Below, piece by piece: positions 8,500 to 18,373 of a DNA stretch of 64,000 bases. A program made the translations under genes and the position numbers. Source of the stretch: Prevotella veroralis DSM 19559 = JCM 6290. Lineage in GTDB: Bacteria; Bacteroidota; Bacteroidia; Bacteroidales; Bacteroidaceae. Each line of letters begins with the position of its first letter. The first letter of the stretch is position 1. The notes beneath the pieces are model-generated. The model made no database searches. It was not told the origin of the DNA and saw nothing but the letters and a program-made list of their open reading frames with translations. Location of the stretch: contig NZ_KB898325.1 in NCBI RefSeq assembly GCF_000377625.1, positions 372,001-436,000 on the forward strand, read 5' to 3'.

Positions 8500-11031
8500 T
8501 TAGATAACCTTAAACTTAGCAAATTTAAGAAGTAGTTGCTTTCTACCAGCATTACGAAAGTCAACTGTGGCTTTGGCATTCTCGCCTGTCCCTTCAAGAC
8601 TAACTATCTCCCCTACTCCAAAACGCTGATGCTCTATTGTTGCTCCAACGCTTAGAGATGTGGCATTACTATTTCCGGTAGAAGGCATTGTACGACCACC
8701 ATTTGTCATAGCAGAAGATAACCTTTTAAAATTACTGCCCTCAACAAGTAACCTCTGCCTAGTACGTGCGGACAATGGGTCAACAGTTTCTTCAGGACGT
8801 TTGCGCTCTGTTATCTTCGGTTTAGGATCTGCTCTAAATTGACTGGCTACTGGGTTAGAGTTTTGATATCGAGAACCTAACTGATGATACTCTTGTCCCC
8901 AAGGTCGACTACCCGTATAGGCTTTATTAGGCTCATATTCACGGAAGTTATCATTCGTGCGAGTTCTCCAATTACTACTAAAGCCCTCGTTAGCATCCTC
9001 ATCCCAAGGTAATCTGCGACGATTCTCTCCCAATAACCCAGAAGCACTATCCTCCACATGAAGTAACGAAGCATCAATGTCTCTCAAGAAGCGACTAGGA
9101 GAATCAATTTGCATCGTACCAAAGCGAAATCTATTCTTTGCATTTGTCAAAATACAATGACGCTCTGCACGTGTAATTGCAACATAAAGAAGGCGACGTT
9201 CTTCCTCAAGTCCTCGTTTTGAGTCAGATGACATTGGACTAGGAAATATGTTTTCTTCCAATCCAACAACAAAGACCGTTGGAAACTCTAATCCCTTTGC
9301 TGCATGAATTGTCATTAATGTTACTTTCGGCGCATTATCATCCTCTTTGTCTGCATCAGTATAGAGTGCCACCTCCTGTAAGTAATCCGTCAAATAAACA
9401 TTCTCTTCTCTCCCCTCTTCACGATTAGTATCAACAAAACCTTGCAAAGCAGACATGAACTCTGCTAAGTTCTCTCTACGTGCCAAGTCTTCTGGCTCAC
9501 TCCCTAACATCAAGTCTGCCTTTATACCGCTTTCTTCTATAATCTTACAACCGAGCGTATAAGCATCTGTTTGTGCAACATCCTTAATAAATTCGCTGAT
9601 CAATGCTCTAAAGGTAAAGAGTTTGGTCATCGTACCTTTATTCACATTCAGCCCATGAGTAACGGGGTCCATGATGGTTTCCCATAATGAAACTCCATTC
9701 ATTTGTGCACAATCAATAATCTTCTTTACTGTCGCATCTCCAATACCACGTGTTGGATAATTAATGATACGCCTGAATGCTTCTTCGTCATTAGGATTAG
9801 TCACTAATCGGAAATAAGCAATGATGTCTTTAATCTCTTTGCGTTGATAGAAAGAGAGTCCACCTATAATCTTATAAGGAATACCTTGATTACGAAACTC
9901 ATCCTCAAAGGCGCGGCTCTGTGCATTTGTACGATAAAGGATGGCAAAGTTGCTGTAATCACAATCATCCATGTGCTTAATACGCTTCAGTTCTTTTGCT
10001 ACTACCATTGCCTCTTCACGATCACTGTAACAAGGTTTGTACAAAACCTTATCTCCTTCATCTTCTTTTGAATAGACATTCTTGGGGATTTGGCGTTCGT
10101 TGTGCTTCATCAGCGAATTAGCAGCTTGTACGATAAGTTGAGTTGAACGATAATTACGCTCTAACTTAAAGAGCTTAGCCTCATCAAACTTATTCTTAAA
10201 GTCGAGGATATTATCAATATTTGCACCACGAAAGGAATAAATACTCTGATAATCATCTCCAACCACACAGACACGTCTATGTATCTCTGCCAACTGACTA
10301 ATAATACTCACCTGGGCATAGTTTGTGTCTTGGTACTCATCAACTAAAATGTATTCAAACTGCTTTCCATACTTATTCCTAACTTCTTGATGATCTCGGA
10401 AGAGGATATAAGTATAAAGTAGAATATCATCAAAGTCCATTGCATTAGCCTGTCTACACCTCGCTTCATACGCCTTGTAAATCATACTAATAGCTGGCAT
10501 CTTTGCACTTCTATCTCGTTCTATCGCAGCACGGTCTTCAGCATATTCAGAGGCAGTTATCAGATGATTCTTTGCATTGGATATCACATTATGTACCGTC
10601 GCTGGTTTATAAATCTTATCATTGAGATCCAATGCTTTGATAATATTCTTTAGCAATGAACGGGAGTCTGCTTCATCATAAATGGTAAAGTTACCATTGA
10701 AACCAATCACCTCCCCTTCTCTTCGAAGGATTCGAGCAAAGATAGAGTGAAACGTACCCATATATAGCTGTCGAGCATCCCTTAAAGATGTGACTTGTGC
10801 TATACGTTCTTTCATTTCTCTTGCTGCCTTATTGGTAAAAGTTAGCGCAAGAATATTCCAAGGCTTCAGCCCTTTACTCAGTAGGTAAGCAATCTTATAA
10901 GTTAGAACTCTTGTCTTCCCCGACCCAGCACCTGCAATGACTAAAGAAGGACCAGTGCAATATTCTACGGCTTCACGCTGACTAGTATTTAATGTAGCAA
11001 GGATTTGTTCCTCTCTCTCTTGATCTGTCAT
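8500..11031 (-). CDS. UvrD/PcrA-type ATP-dependent DNA helicase
   Basis: An 843-residue superfamily 1A 3'-5' helicase with all motifs: Walker A GAGSGKT (~34-40), motif Ia ALTFTNKAAREM (~62-73), DEExx-type motif II VDEYQDTN (~230), motif III VVGDDYQSIYSFRG, motif IV LERNYRS, motif V MTIHAAKGLEF and motif VI YVAITRAE. Its role is probably nucleotide excision or mismatch repair and clearing protein from DNA. The C-terminus (VGATIEHQRFGVGEIVSLEG) is the Tudor-like domain of PcrA, known to contact RNA polymerase. It lies 70 bases downstream of mtgA. It could be named uvrD or pcrA. Confidence 0.93.
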   Translation of the reverse strand: MTDQEREEQILATLNTSQREAVEYCTGPSLVIAGAGSGKTRVLTYKIAYLLSKGLKPWNILALTFTNKAAREMKERIAQVTSLRDARQLYMGTFHSIFARILRREGEVIGFNGNFTIYDEADSRSLLKNIIKALDLNDKIYKPATVHNVISNAKNHLITASEYAEDRAAIERDRSAKMPAISMIYKAYEARCRQANAMDFDDILLYTYILFRDHQEVRNKYGKQFEYILVDEYQDTNYAQVSIISQLAEIHRRVCVVGDDYQSIYSFRGANIDNILDFKNKFDEAKLFKLERNYRSTQLIVQAANSLMKHNERQIPKNVYSKEDEGDKVLYKPCYSDREEAMVVAKELKRIKHMDDCDYSNFAILYRTNAQSRAFEDEFRNQGIPYKIIGGLSFYQRKEIKDIIAYFRLVTNPNDEEAFRRIINYPTRGIGDATVKKIIDCAQMNGVSLWETIMDPVTHGLNVNKGTMTKLFTFRALISEFIKDVAQTDAYTLGCKIIEESGIKADLMLGSEPEDLARRENLAEFMSALQGFVDTNREEGREENVYLTDYLQEVALYTDADKEDDNAPKVTLMTIHAAKGLEFPTVFVVGLEENIFPSPMSSDSKRGLEEERRLLYVAITRAERHCILTNAKNRFRFGTMQIDSPSRFLRDIDASLLHVEDSASGLLGENRRRLPWDEDANEGFSSNWRTRTNDNFREYEPNKAYTGSRPWGQEYHQLGSRYQNSNPVASQFRADPKPKITERKRPEETVDPLSARTRQRLLVEGSNFKRLSSAMTNGGRTMPSTGNSNATSLSVGATIEHQRFGVGEIVSLEGTGENAKATVDFRNAGRKQLLLKFAKFKVI

Positions 11032-11101
11032 TTATAACTATATGATGTGATATAAATTAACTCTAAGTGAATAAACAATTACAACCTTCACCCTTAAAAG
11101 C

Positions 11102-11791
11102 CTAATGTTCTTCAGGGAAAGCAGGAATGAAAGTCATTTGATGCTCTATCTGCTTAACTCGCTTCAGCATATAAGGTCCAGGATTCTTTGAAGAGAACCG
11201 ACGAGGATTAGGCAACGTTGCTGCTATCAACGCACAATCACGACGATTTAATTGCATTGCCTCCATACCGAAGTTCTGTTCTGCGCAAGCCTGTACTCCA
11301 TATATACCATCACCCATCTCAATAGAATTTAAGTAAACTTCCATTATACGTTGTTTACCCCAAAGTGTCTCTATCAAGAAAGTGAAATAAACCTCAAGTC
11401 CCTTTCTTAACCACGAACGTCCTTGCCATAAGAACACATTCTTAGCTGTTTGTTGTGAGATTGTTGAGCCACCCCGTAACTTCTTTCCCTTTTTAAGGTG
11501 CTCTTCTGCCGCCTGCTCAATAGCTTGATAATCGAAACCATGGTGTATCAAGAAACGCTGATCTTCGCTTGCCATCACTGCAACAGGCATTGACTTTGGC
11601 ATTTCGTCTAAAGATATCCAATGGTGATAGAGTTTTATAGATTCTCCCTTGCCCATTTGTTCAAAGCAACGTCCAATCATCAGAGGTGTGAAATAAACGG
11701 GAATGAATCGATAAGCAACAACCATCAATATGGAGGATATGAAAGCCAATGCAAATACCCAACGTATTATTTTAAAAATCTTCTTAACCAT
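11102..11791 (-). CDS. mtgA: Monofunctional peptidoglycan glycosyltransferase MtgA
   Basis: A GT51 enzyme that polymerises lipid II into glycan strands at the outer face of the inner membrane, without a transpeptidase domain. I chose the ATG at 11791 (MVKKIFKIIRW, 229 residues), because the longer frame opens at a TTG inside the -7 box. One N-terminal membrane anchor (~8-30) is followed by GT51 motifs: the catalytic Glu in VMASEDQRFLIHHGFD, KLRGGSTISQQTAKNVFLW, and a second Glu region IMEVYLNSIEMGDGIYG. It is probably transcribed together with the downstream helicase gene. Confidence 0.92.
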   Translation of the reverse strand: MVKKIFKIIRWVFALAFISSILMVVAYRFIPVYFTPLMIGRCFEQMGKGESIKLYHHWISLDEMPKSMPVAVMASEDQRFLIHHGFDYQAIEQAAEEHLKKGKKLRGGSTISQQTAKNVFLWQGRSWLRKGLEVYFTFLIETLWGKQRIMEVYLNSIEMGDGIYGVQACAEQNFGMEAMQLNRRDCALIAATLPNPRRFSSKNPGPYMLKRVKQIEHQMTFIPAFPEEH

Positions 11792-11812
11792 AAACTTGCG
11801 TTTTAATGTCTG

Positions 11813-11820
11813 CAAAGTTA
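11813..11820 (-). promoter_or_regulatory. Promoter -7 box of mtgA
   Basis: TAACTTTG on the minus strand. It overlaps the upstream TTG of the longest frame, so translation should begin at the later ATG (11791). Confidence 0.6.
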
Positions 11821-11916
11821 CTAAATCTTCTTTGATTGAGAGAATGAAAGAAGAAAAGAAGATTCTTCCCCTTGAGTGCTTTATACTTTTTGAAGAAGGG
11901 TTACTAGTATTTATTA

Positions 11917-11982
11917 AAAAACTCTTAAGCTTTTTCCGAAAAGCTTAGGAGTTTTTCGCAAATAGCTTAGGAGTTTTTCCTA
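11917..11982. repeat. 22-bp array 4, first unit inverted
   Basis: Units start at 11917, 11939 and 11961. The second and third read AAAAGCTTAGGAGTTTTTCG and nearly the same. The first is close to their reverse complement (AAAACTCTTAAGCTTTTTCC). The array lies between htpG and mtgA. Confidence 0.65.
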
Positions 11983-12012
11983 GATTGCTTTGCACATACA
12001 AGTTCATCAACG

Positions 12013-12055
12013 AAAAAGCCGCAAGGTAACTAACAAGAGTAGTTATCTTACGGCT
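12013..12055 (-). terminator. Terminator of htpG
   Basis: On the minus strand AGCCGTAAGATAACT pairs with AGTTACCTTGCGGCT with few mismatches, followed by TTTTT. It lies 23 bases after the htpG stop. Confidence 0.7.
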
Positions 12056-12077
12056 AATATTCTTCTATTGATTCACC

Positions 12078-14132
12078 TTATTTAATAAGACTAACAGAAC
12101 GCTTCAAGAACTTGTCTAATGCAGCTCCCTGAAGCATACCATTCTGAAGCAATGCTAAATCAATGAGTTGATGAACAACCTCATTATCTTTTGCGCAAGC
12201 CTCGATAACGGTCTTCTTCTTGTCTTGCAATTCAGAGATTGACTTTTGCGTATTCTGTACATCGTCCTTCTCCTCCTGTGTCAATTCTTCAGCCTTCTTC
12301 TTGCTCTGAGCCTGTTGTAAAGCTGCAAGTCGTGCCTTCTGTCCCTTCAACTCACTAGCGATAGGCTCTAACTCCTTGGTTGTCCCTTCTGTTACCTCAT
12401 TCAATACCCTCTTAATAAGTGGATGATCGGCATTCAATACAAAGTTATAAGCATCTGGCATTTGTGCATAGAAGCCCATTCCTTGCTGGAATTGACTCAT
12501 CTCCTTCATACGACGCATATACTCGTTCTGTGTAATGAGCACCGGTTGGAAACTCTCACCCAGAGCCTGCACCTCTATATTGAACTCTGCCTTTTGTATC
12601 TTAGGCATCTGCGAACGGAAAGTCTCTGACAGATTGTCAGTCTCTTCTTCTGACAAATTATTCTTAGGTGCGTCTTCCTTCTGAATAATTCTATCAATAA
12701 TATCTGAGTCAACACGAACGTAGCGTGTCTTCTCTAGTTTCTGTTCGAGCATTGACAACATTGGTACATCTAGCTGTCCACTTGCGTCAATAATGCTATA
12801 TCCCTTTTGTTTTGCAGCCTCGATATAGGTGTACTGCTCTTCTTTATTAGTTGTATAAAGATTGACAAGCACTCCTTCTTTGTCTGTCTGATTATCTTTT
12901 ACGAGAGTCTTGTACTCGTCTAACGTAAAGTATTTGCCTTCTGTATCTTTGATAAGCGCAAAGTCTTTTGCACGATCATAGAAATCAGCTTCTGACAACA
13001 TACCATAGTTTATAAAGAGCTTCAAGTCGTCCCATTTCTTTTCATATTCCTTACGGTCTTCCTTGAAAATGCTTTGCAATCTGTCTGCTACCTTCTTGGT
13101 AATGTAAGATGCAATCTTCTTAACGTTTGAATCGCTCTGTAAGTAACTGCGACTGACGTTCAAAGGAATGTCTGGTGAATCAATCACACCATGTAACAAT
13201 GTCAAGAACTCTGGTACTATTCCTTCCACCTGATCAGTAACGAAGACTTGATTGCAATAAAGTTGAATCTTGTTACGCTGTAACTCAATGTTATTTTTAA
13301 TGCGTGGGAAGTAAAGAATACCCGTGAGATTGAATGGATAATCAACGTTTAAGTGAATCCAGAACAATGGTTCATCGTTCATTGGGAAGAGCGTCTGATA
13401 GAACTTCTTATAGTCCTCATCCTTTAGGCTTGATGGAGCTTTAACCCACAATGGTTCCACATCGTTAATAATGTTATCCTCATCAGTCTCAACACTCTTA
13501 CCATCCTTCCACTCTGTTTTCTTACCAAAGGCAACAGGAACAGCCATGAACTTGCAATACTTATTCAGCAACTCCTCAATCTTAGACTTCTGCAAGAACT
13601 CTTTGCAATCATCATCGATGTAGAGAACAATATCACTTCCTCTGTCCGCCTTATCTGCGTCCTCAAGTGTATATTCTGGACTGCCATCGCAACTCCACTT
13701 TACAGCCTTACTACCCTCACGATAGCTCTTAGTAATGATTTCTACTTTCTTAGCTACCATGAATGAAGAATAGAAACCAAGTCCGAAGTGACCAATGATG
13801 GCTTCTGCCTTATCTTGATACTTCTCCAAGAAGTCGTTTACACCAGAGAAGGCTATCTGGTTAATATATTTCTCAATCTCTTCTGCAGTCATACCAATAC
13901 CACGGTCACTAATGGTTAGTGTTCCTGCTTTCTCGTCCAAGGTGATACGAACGGTCAAATCGCCCAACTCGCCCTTAAAGTCGCCTGTTGCTGCAAGTGT
14001 CTTCAACTTCTGCGTTGCATCTACAGCATTAGAGACCATCTCACGTAAGAAGATGTCATGATCTGAGTATAAGAACTTTTTGATAACGGGGAAGATGTTC
14101 TCTGTCGTAACCCCAATATTTCCTTTTTGCAT
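12078..14132 (-). CDS. htpG: Molecular chaperone HtpG (Hsp90)
   Basis: Bacterial Hsp90, a dimeric ATP-driven cytosolic chaperone, 684 residues. The N-terminal GHKL ATPase shows FLREMVSNAVDATQKL (~28-43, with the Mg-binding Glu and Asn), DRGIGMTAEEIEKYINQIAFSG (~78-99) and IGHFGLGFYSSFMVA (~112-126). The middle domain has the catalytic-arginine loop region (DIPLNVSRSYLQSD). The C-terminal part has a Lys/Glu/Gln-rich predicted coiled region (~600-640) longer than in E. coli HtpG. It is a single gene with its own terminator. No clear heat-shock promoter motif is recognisable upstream. Confidence 0.96.
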   Translation of the reverse strand: MQKGNIGVTTENIFPVIKKFLYSDHDIFLREMVSNAVDATQKLKTLAATGDFKGELGDLTVRITLDEKAGTLTISDRGIGMTAEEIEKYINQIAFSGVNDFLEKYQDKAEAIIGHFGLGFYSSFMVAKKVEIITKSYREGSKAVKWSCDGSPEYTLEDADKADRGSDIVLYIDDDCKEFLQKSKIEELLNKYCKFMAVPVAFGKKTEWKDGKSVETDEDNIINDVEPLWVKAPSSLKDEDYKKFYQTLFPMNDEPLFWIHLNVDYPFNLTGILYFPRIKNNIELQRNKIQLYCNQVFVTDQVEGIVPEFLTLLHGVIDSPDIPLNVSRSYLQSDSNVKKIASYITKKVADRLQSIFKEDRKEYEKKWDDLKLFINYGMLSEADFYDRAKDFALIKDTEGKYFTLDEYKTLVKDNQTDKEGVLVNLYTTNKEEQYTYIEAAKQKGYSIIDASGQLDVPMLSMLEQKLEKTRYVRVDSDIIDRIIQKEDAPKNNLSEEETDNLSETFRSQMPKIQKAEFNIEVQALGESFQPVLITQNEYMRRMKEMSQFQQGMGFYAQMPDAYNFVLNADHPLIKRVLNEVTEGTTKELEPIASELKGQKARLAALQQAQSKKKAEELTQEEKDDVQNTQKSISELQDKKKTVIEACAKDNEVVHQLIDLALLQNGMLQGAALDKFLKRSVSLIK

Positions 14133-14234
14133 AGTTATATTTATTATAATTTTATATTCACACCGACTAAATTACAAATACCATGCCATAACAGGAAATA
14201 AAACTGATTGATAGTTCTTCGATATACTAAACGA

Positions 14235-14271
14235 AGAAGAGGCTTCCCTCGCAGGGAGGAAAGTCTCTTCT
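14235..14271 (-). terminator. Terminator of the RelA gene
   Basis: Arms AGAAGAGGCTTCCCTC and GGGAGGAAAGTCTCTTCT pair almost fully around GCA. It lies 26 bases beyond the stop codon. Confidence 0.65.
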
Positions 14272-14296
14272 GTATCTAAAGGAAGCCTTACCTTAT

Positions 14297-16507
14297 TTAT
14301 ATTCTAACGACTTCCTTCACTCCTTTTATCGTACGTAACTTCTTCATCAGAACGTTCAACTTAGAGTTATCGTCTAGCATAACAATTAGGTTACCAGAGA
14401 ACAATCCATCATGTGAATCAATATTGATTGAACGCATGACGACTTTCTCATCTTTCGAAATAACATTCGTAATGTTACTTACAATACCAATGTCATCATT
14501 ACCTATGATTCGTAAGGTGATAGCATATTGTGACGTTCCCTTCCCACTCCATCGAGCTTTCACAACACGATAGCCGAAGCGCTTACGCATTTCCGGAGCG
14601 TTGGGGCAATCGCAACGATGAATCTTAATACCGCCATTAACTGTCACGAATCCAAAGACTGAGTCACCATAGATGGGATGGCAACACTTAGCAAGAGAGA
14701 AGTCTAACCCTTTGAGGTTTTTATCAATAACTAAAACGTCATCGTTCTTCTTCAGAATGTCTGGCGTTGGGTTCTCATACTCAAAGTTCTTTGCACTTTC
14801 TGCCTCACGTGGTTGGTTAAGGTTATGAAGATGGTTATATATCTTCTGATATTCATCAATGACATAGTTAGGATCTAACTTACCATCAGCTATTTGTTGG
14901 TAAAATTCTGAACCTTCTTTAAACCCGAGCTTACGAATAAGGTGCCCCATTGAGGCTTCATCCACATCTATCTTCTTGTTCTTGAATCGACGTTCCAGCA
15001 ACTCCTTTGCATAGAGTTTATCATTAGCTTGTGTTTCTTTCAACGCAAGACGAATCTTGGATTTAGCACGTGATGACTTGCAGACCTTCAACCACTCTTG
15101 TCGTGGTTTTTGTGTAGACGAAGTAAGAATCTCTACCATGTCACCACTATGTAGTTCCGTGCGGAAGGACACGTTCTTACCGTTAATCTTACCTCCTACG
15201 CACTGGTTACCCACACGTGAATGAATGTGATAAGCGAAGTCGAGCACCGTTGCACCCTTAGGAAACTTCAATAAGTCACCTTTCGGTGTAAAGACATATA
15301 TCTCTTTGTCATAAAGATCAGATTTAAACTGATCCATGACTTCTAAATTATCTCCTGCTTCAAGGGCTGAACGTATGGAGGCTAGCCAGTCATCCATACC
15401 GCCCTCCGTCTTTACACCTTTATAACGCCAGTGAGCTGCTAAACCATGTTCGGCAATCTCATCCATACGCTCGGTACGTATTTGTACTTCAACCCACTTC
15501 TTCTCTGGACCTAGCACTGTGATGTGTAAACACTCATAGCCATTTGACTTTGGTACCGAAAGCCAATCTCTTAATCGCTTTGGATTAGGCTGATACATGT
15601 CGGTGACTATTGAATAAGCCTGCCAACATTGCATCTTCTCTTTGTCTTCTGGTGAGTCGAGGATAATGCGAATAGCAAAGAGATCATAGATACCCTCAAA
15701 GCCACATTTCTGTTTCTTCATCTTTTGCCAGATGGAGTGAATTGACTTTGTACGACCCTTTATATGGAACTTCAATCCTGCTGCTTTCAGATGTTCGCTA
15801 ACAGGCGTAATGAACCGACTAATGTAAGCATCACGAGCCGTCTTAGTAGCATTAAGTTTATCTTTAATCAGATAGTAAGCATCATGCTCTAAGTACTTTA
15901 AGGATAAGTCCTCTAACTCGCTCTTTAGCTGATAGAGTCCTAGCTTATGTGCTAATGGGGCATATAGATAACTTGCCTCTTCTGACACCTTCTGCCTTGC
16001 CTCTGTATTCTCAACGTCTCGTATCTGACGCATGAGGTTAACTCGGTCGGCAATCATGATTAGAATTACACGCATATCCTCGGCAAAGGATAGCAACAGA
16101 TTGCGGAAATTCTCACTCTCTATGATTGGTGTTCTTTGATAAAGAGTCTGTATATGAATTAAACCATGAATGATTCTAGAAACCCCTTCACCAAAAAGTT
16201 TATTTACATCTTCTAATGACAGATTATCATCCTGCACACTTTGATAAAGTAGAATGGCAATGACAGAGTCACGTTTAAGTCCAATATCCCTTACGGCAAT
16301 AATGGCTGTTTGTATAGAGCAAAGTATCGGGTTCAAACCAAATACATTGCGTTGAATCTTATTATTAATAACAGATTCATCAAGATGTTTACGCAACTTT
16401 GGAAGGTCACTTTCTGCAAATAATGGCTCAAGAAGTCCCTTCAATTCTTCTAGTAATTGGTCGGATAAGAGTCTCTCTTCTTCCGTGTAAATGAATTTAT
16501 CCTCCAT
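14297..16507 (-). CDS. relA: RelA-type (p)ppGpp synthetase, hydrolase site degenerate
   Basis: A long RelA/SpoT homolog that makes the stringent-response alarmone (p)ppGpp. I chose the start at 16507 (MEDKFIYTEEE, 736 residues); ATGs at 16519 and 16513 are possible, but the first ATG at 16555 lies upstream of the -7 box. Order: HD-like region, synthetase domain (GRTKSIHSIWQKM, PKSNGYECLH, VEVQIRTERMDEIAEHGLAAHW), TGS (VFTPKGDLLKFPKGATVLDFAYHIHSRVG, ~405-435), a helical/zinc-finger region, and a C-terminal ACT domain (~660-736). Where hydrolases have the HD-x-x-ED motif this protein reads LLYQSVQDD (~86-94), so hydrolysis is probably lost. Confidence 0.9.
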   Translation of the reverse strand: MEDKFIYTEEERLLSDQLLEELKGLLEPLFAESDLPKLRKHLDESVINNKIQRNVFGLNPILCSIQTAIIAVRDIGLKRDSVIAILLYQSVQDDNLSLEDVNKLFGEGVSRIIHGLIHIQTLYQRTPIIESENFRNLLLSFAEDMRVILIMIADRVNLMRQIRDVENTEARQKVSEEASYLYAPLAHKLGLYQLKSELEDLSLKYLEHDAYYLIKDKLNATKTARDAYISRFITPVSEHLKAAGLKFHIKGRTKSIHSIWQKMKKQKCGFEGIYDLFAIRIILDSPEDKEKMQCWQAYSIVTDMYQPNPKRLRDWLSVPKSNGYECLHITVLGPEKKWVEVQIRTERMDEIAEHGLAAHWRYKGVKTEGGMDDWLASIRSALEAGDNLEVMDQFKSDLYDKEIYVFTPKGDLLKFPKGATVLDFAYHIHSRVGNQCVGGKINGKNVSFRTELHSGDMVEILTSSTQKPRQEWLKVCKSSRAKSKIRLALKETQANDKLYAKELLERRFKNKKIDVDEASMGHLIRKLGFKEGSEFYQQIADGKLDPNYVIDEYQKIYNHLHNLNQPREAESAKNFEYENPTPDILKKNDDVLVIDKNLKGLDFSLAKCCHPIYGDSVFGFVTVNGGIKIHRCDCPNAPEMRKRFGYRVVKARWSGKGTSQYAITLRIIGNDDIGIVSNITNVISKDEKVVMRSINIDSHDGLFSGNLIVMLDDNSKLNVLMKKLRTIKGVKEVVRI

Positions 16508-16533
16508 AAGCATACCCATTATAGTTCGCAGAC

Positions 16534-16541
16534 AAAGGTAC
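16534..16541 (-). promoter_or_regulatory. Promoter -7 box of relA
   Basis: TACCTTTG on the minus strand. It lies downstream of the ATG at 16555, excluding that codon as the start. Confidence 0.65.
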
Positions 16542-16604
16542 AAGAAAAATGACACTTAAAGGAATAAAACTAGTAATTACTTGCTTGTTTACAAATTAAT
16601 TCGT

Positions 16605-16612
16605 TATTTTTG
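16605..16612 (+). promoter_or_regulatory. Promoter -7 box of the DUF4301 gene
   Basis: TATTTTTG, 37 bases before the ATG at 16649 and overlapping an upstream TTG. Divergent with the relA promoter. Confidence 0.55.
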
Positions 16613-16648
16613 CAATTACAAAACAATCTTTTTAAAACTTTATCGAAT

Positions 16649-18166
16649 ATGATGAACCCAACTGACCTAAGACAGATTACTAGTAAAGGAATAAGTGAAG
16701 AACAAATCAATAGACAGCTTGAAGAGTTTAAATTAGGATTTCCCTATTTAAAATTAGAAGCTGCTGCAACACCAACCAAAGGTATCATTTTGATAAATCG
16801 TGAAGAGCAAGAGAAGGTATGTAATATCTGGAAGACTTATCAAAGTGGAAATCATAGAGTTGTGAAGTTTGTACCTGCTTCGGGAGCTGCTAGTCGTATG
16901 TTTAAAGATCTGTTTGCTTTCCTTAATGGTGTAAACCAGGAGCCTGCAAATGACTTCGAAAGGGAGTTCTTTGACAATATACATGATTTTGCTTTCTTCA
17001 ATGAGTTGAATCAGAAGTGTGAGCAGAATGAAAGGAAGAGCGTAGATGAATTGATGAAAGATGAGGACTATAAGCTGATCGTTGACACTTTATTAAATAT
17101 AAGAGGTTTAAACTATGGGCAACTCCCCAAAGGTCTGCTTTCTTTCCACAAGTATGACGATGGCGTGCGCACACCGATTGAAGAACACTTAGTGGAGGCT
17201 GCACTTTATGCTGCTAGTAACAAGCAAGCATACGTACACTTCACTATCTCGCATGAACATCTAGAACTCTTTAAACAAAAGGTAACGGAGAAGATCGCAC
17301 AATATGAAGCTAAATACGACGTTAAACTGAATGTCTCTTATTCTGAACAGAAACCTAGTACAGACACGATAGCTGTAAACCCAGACAACAGTCCTTTCCG
17401 CAACAATGATGGTTCTTTGCTCTTCCGTCCAGGCGGGCATGGCGCATTAATAGAGAACTTAAACGATCTCGAGGCTGATATTGTTTTCATCAAGAACATT
17501 GACAATGTAGTTCCTGATCGATTGAAGAAAGAGACTATCGACTGGAAGATGGTAATTGCAGGAAAACTCGTAGAACTACAGAAACAAACATTCGATTACT
17601 TACACCTGTTGGATAAGGGCTGTTATACACGTGCTGAGCTAGAGGAAATACTAAGTTTCTTACAGTATGACTTATTCTGCGAGAGTCGTGAAGCAAAGAC
17701 ATTAGACGACGCAGCACTTGCACAATATCTCTATGATAAGTTGAACCGACCAATGCGTGTATGTGGAATGGTTAAGAATGTGGGTGAACCAGGTGGTGGA
17801 CCTTTCTTAGCTTATAACCATGATGGAACAATTAGTTTGCAGATTCTTGAAAGCTCACAGATTGATAAGAGCAATAAGGATTATGTGAAGATGTTTACTG
17901 ATGGAACGCACTTCAATCCTGTGGATATTGTTTGCGCCATCAAGAACTATAAGGGCGAGCCCTTTGATTTAACAAAGCATGTTGATAAGTCAACTGGATT
18001 TATTAGTTCCAAGTCTAAGAACGGACGCGAACTGAAAGCTTTAGAATTACCTGGTCTCTGGAATGGAGCCATGAGCGACTGGAATACAATCTTCGTTGAA
18101 GTTCCACTTATCACTTTCAACCCCGTTAAAACAGTAAACGATTTACTGCGTGAACAGCATCAATAA
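16649..18166 (+). CDS. DUF4301 family protein
   Basis: A cytosolic protein of about 505 residues, recognised as DUF4301, a family found mostly in Bacteroidetes with no established reaction. The start at 16649 (MMNPTDLRQITSKG) follows the promoter. Conserved-looking stretches include KFVPASGAASRMFKDL (~77-92), GLLSFHKYD (~170), LFRPGGHGALIENLNDLEADIVFIKNIDNVVPDR (~260-293) and CGMVKNVGEPGGGPFLAY (~375-392). The glycine-rich GAASRMF and GGHGALI segments, with the 'ADIVFIKNIDN' strand, hint at a nucleotide- or sugar-phosphate-binding fold; this is inference. It is divergent from relA and followed by a terminator. Confidence 0.85.
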   Translation: MMNPTDLRQITSKGISEEQINRQLEEFKLGFPYLKLEAAATPTKGIILINREEQEKVCNIWKTYQSGNHRVVKFVPASGAASRMFKDLFAFLNGVNQEPANDFEREFFDNIHDFAFFNELNQKCEQNERKSVDELMKDEDYKLIVDTLLNIRGLNYGQLPKGLLSFHKYDDGVRTPIEEHLVEAALYAASNKQAYVHFTISHEHLELFKQKVTEKIAQYEAKYDVKLNVSYSEQKPSTDTIAVNPDNSPFRNNDGSLLFRPGGHGALIENLNDLEADIVFIKNIDNVVPDRLKKETIDWKMVIAGKLVELQKQTFDYLHLLDKGCYTRAELEEILSFLQYDLFCESREAKTLDDAALAQYLYDKLNRPMRVCGMVKNVGEPGGGPFLAYNHDGTISLQILESSQIDKSNKDYVKMFTDGTHFNPVDIVCAIKNYKGEPFDLTKHVDKSTGFISSKSKNGRELKALELPGLWNGAMSDWNTIFVEVPLITFNPVKTVNDLLREQHQ

Positions 18167-18248
18167 GAATTTGTTGGGTCATGTACGCTAATCAACCCAA
18201 TTAAACATTGATCCATCACTTGATTAATCAATCATAGAATAATTAATT

Positions 18249-18281
18249 AGGCTATAATCAATATGTGATTATGGCCTTTTT
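18249..18281 (+). terminator. Terminator of the DUF4301 gene
   Basis: AGGCTATAATCA (18249-18260) pairs with TGATTATGGCCT (18266-18277) with one mismatch, followed by TTTTTC. Confidence 0.7.
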
Positions 18282-18373
18282 CATTTCCTTATTAGAAGGC
18301 TTTTATTCTCTAAGTTAAACAACGATTGTACTTATACTTAAAGTACGAAGGTACTTTAAGTTAATAATCTCTT

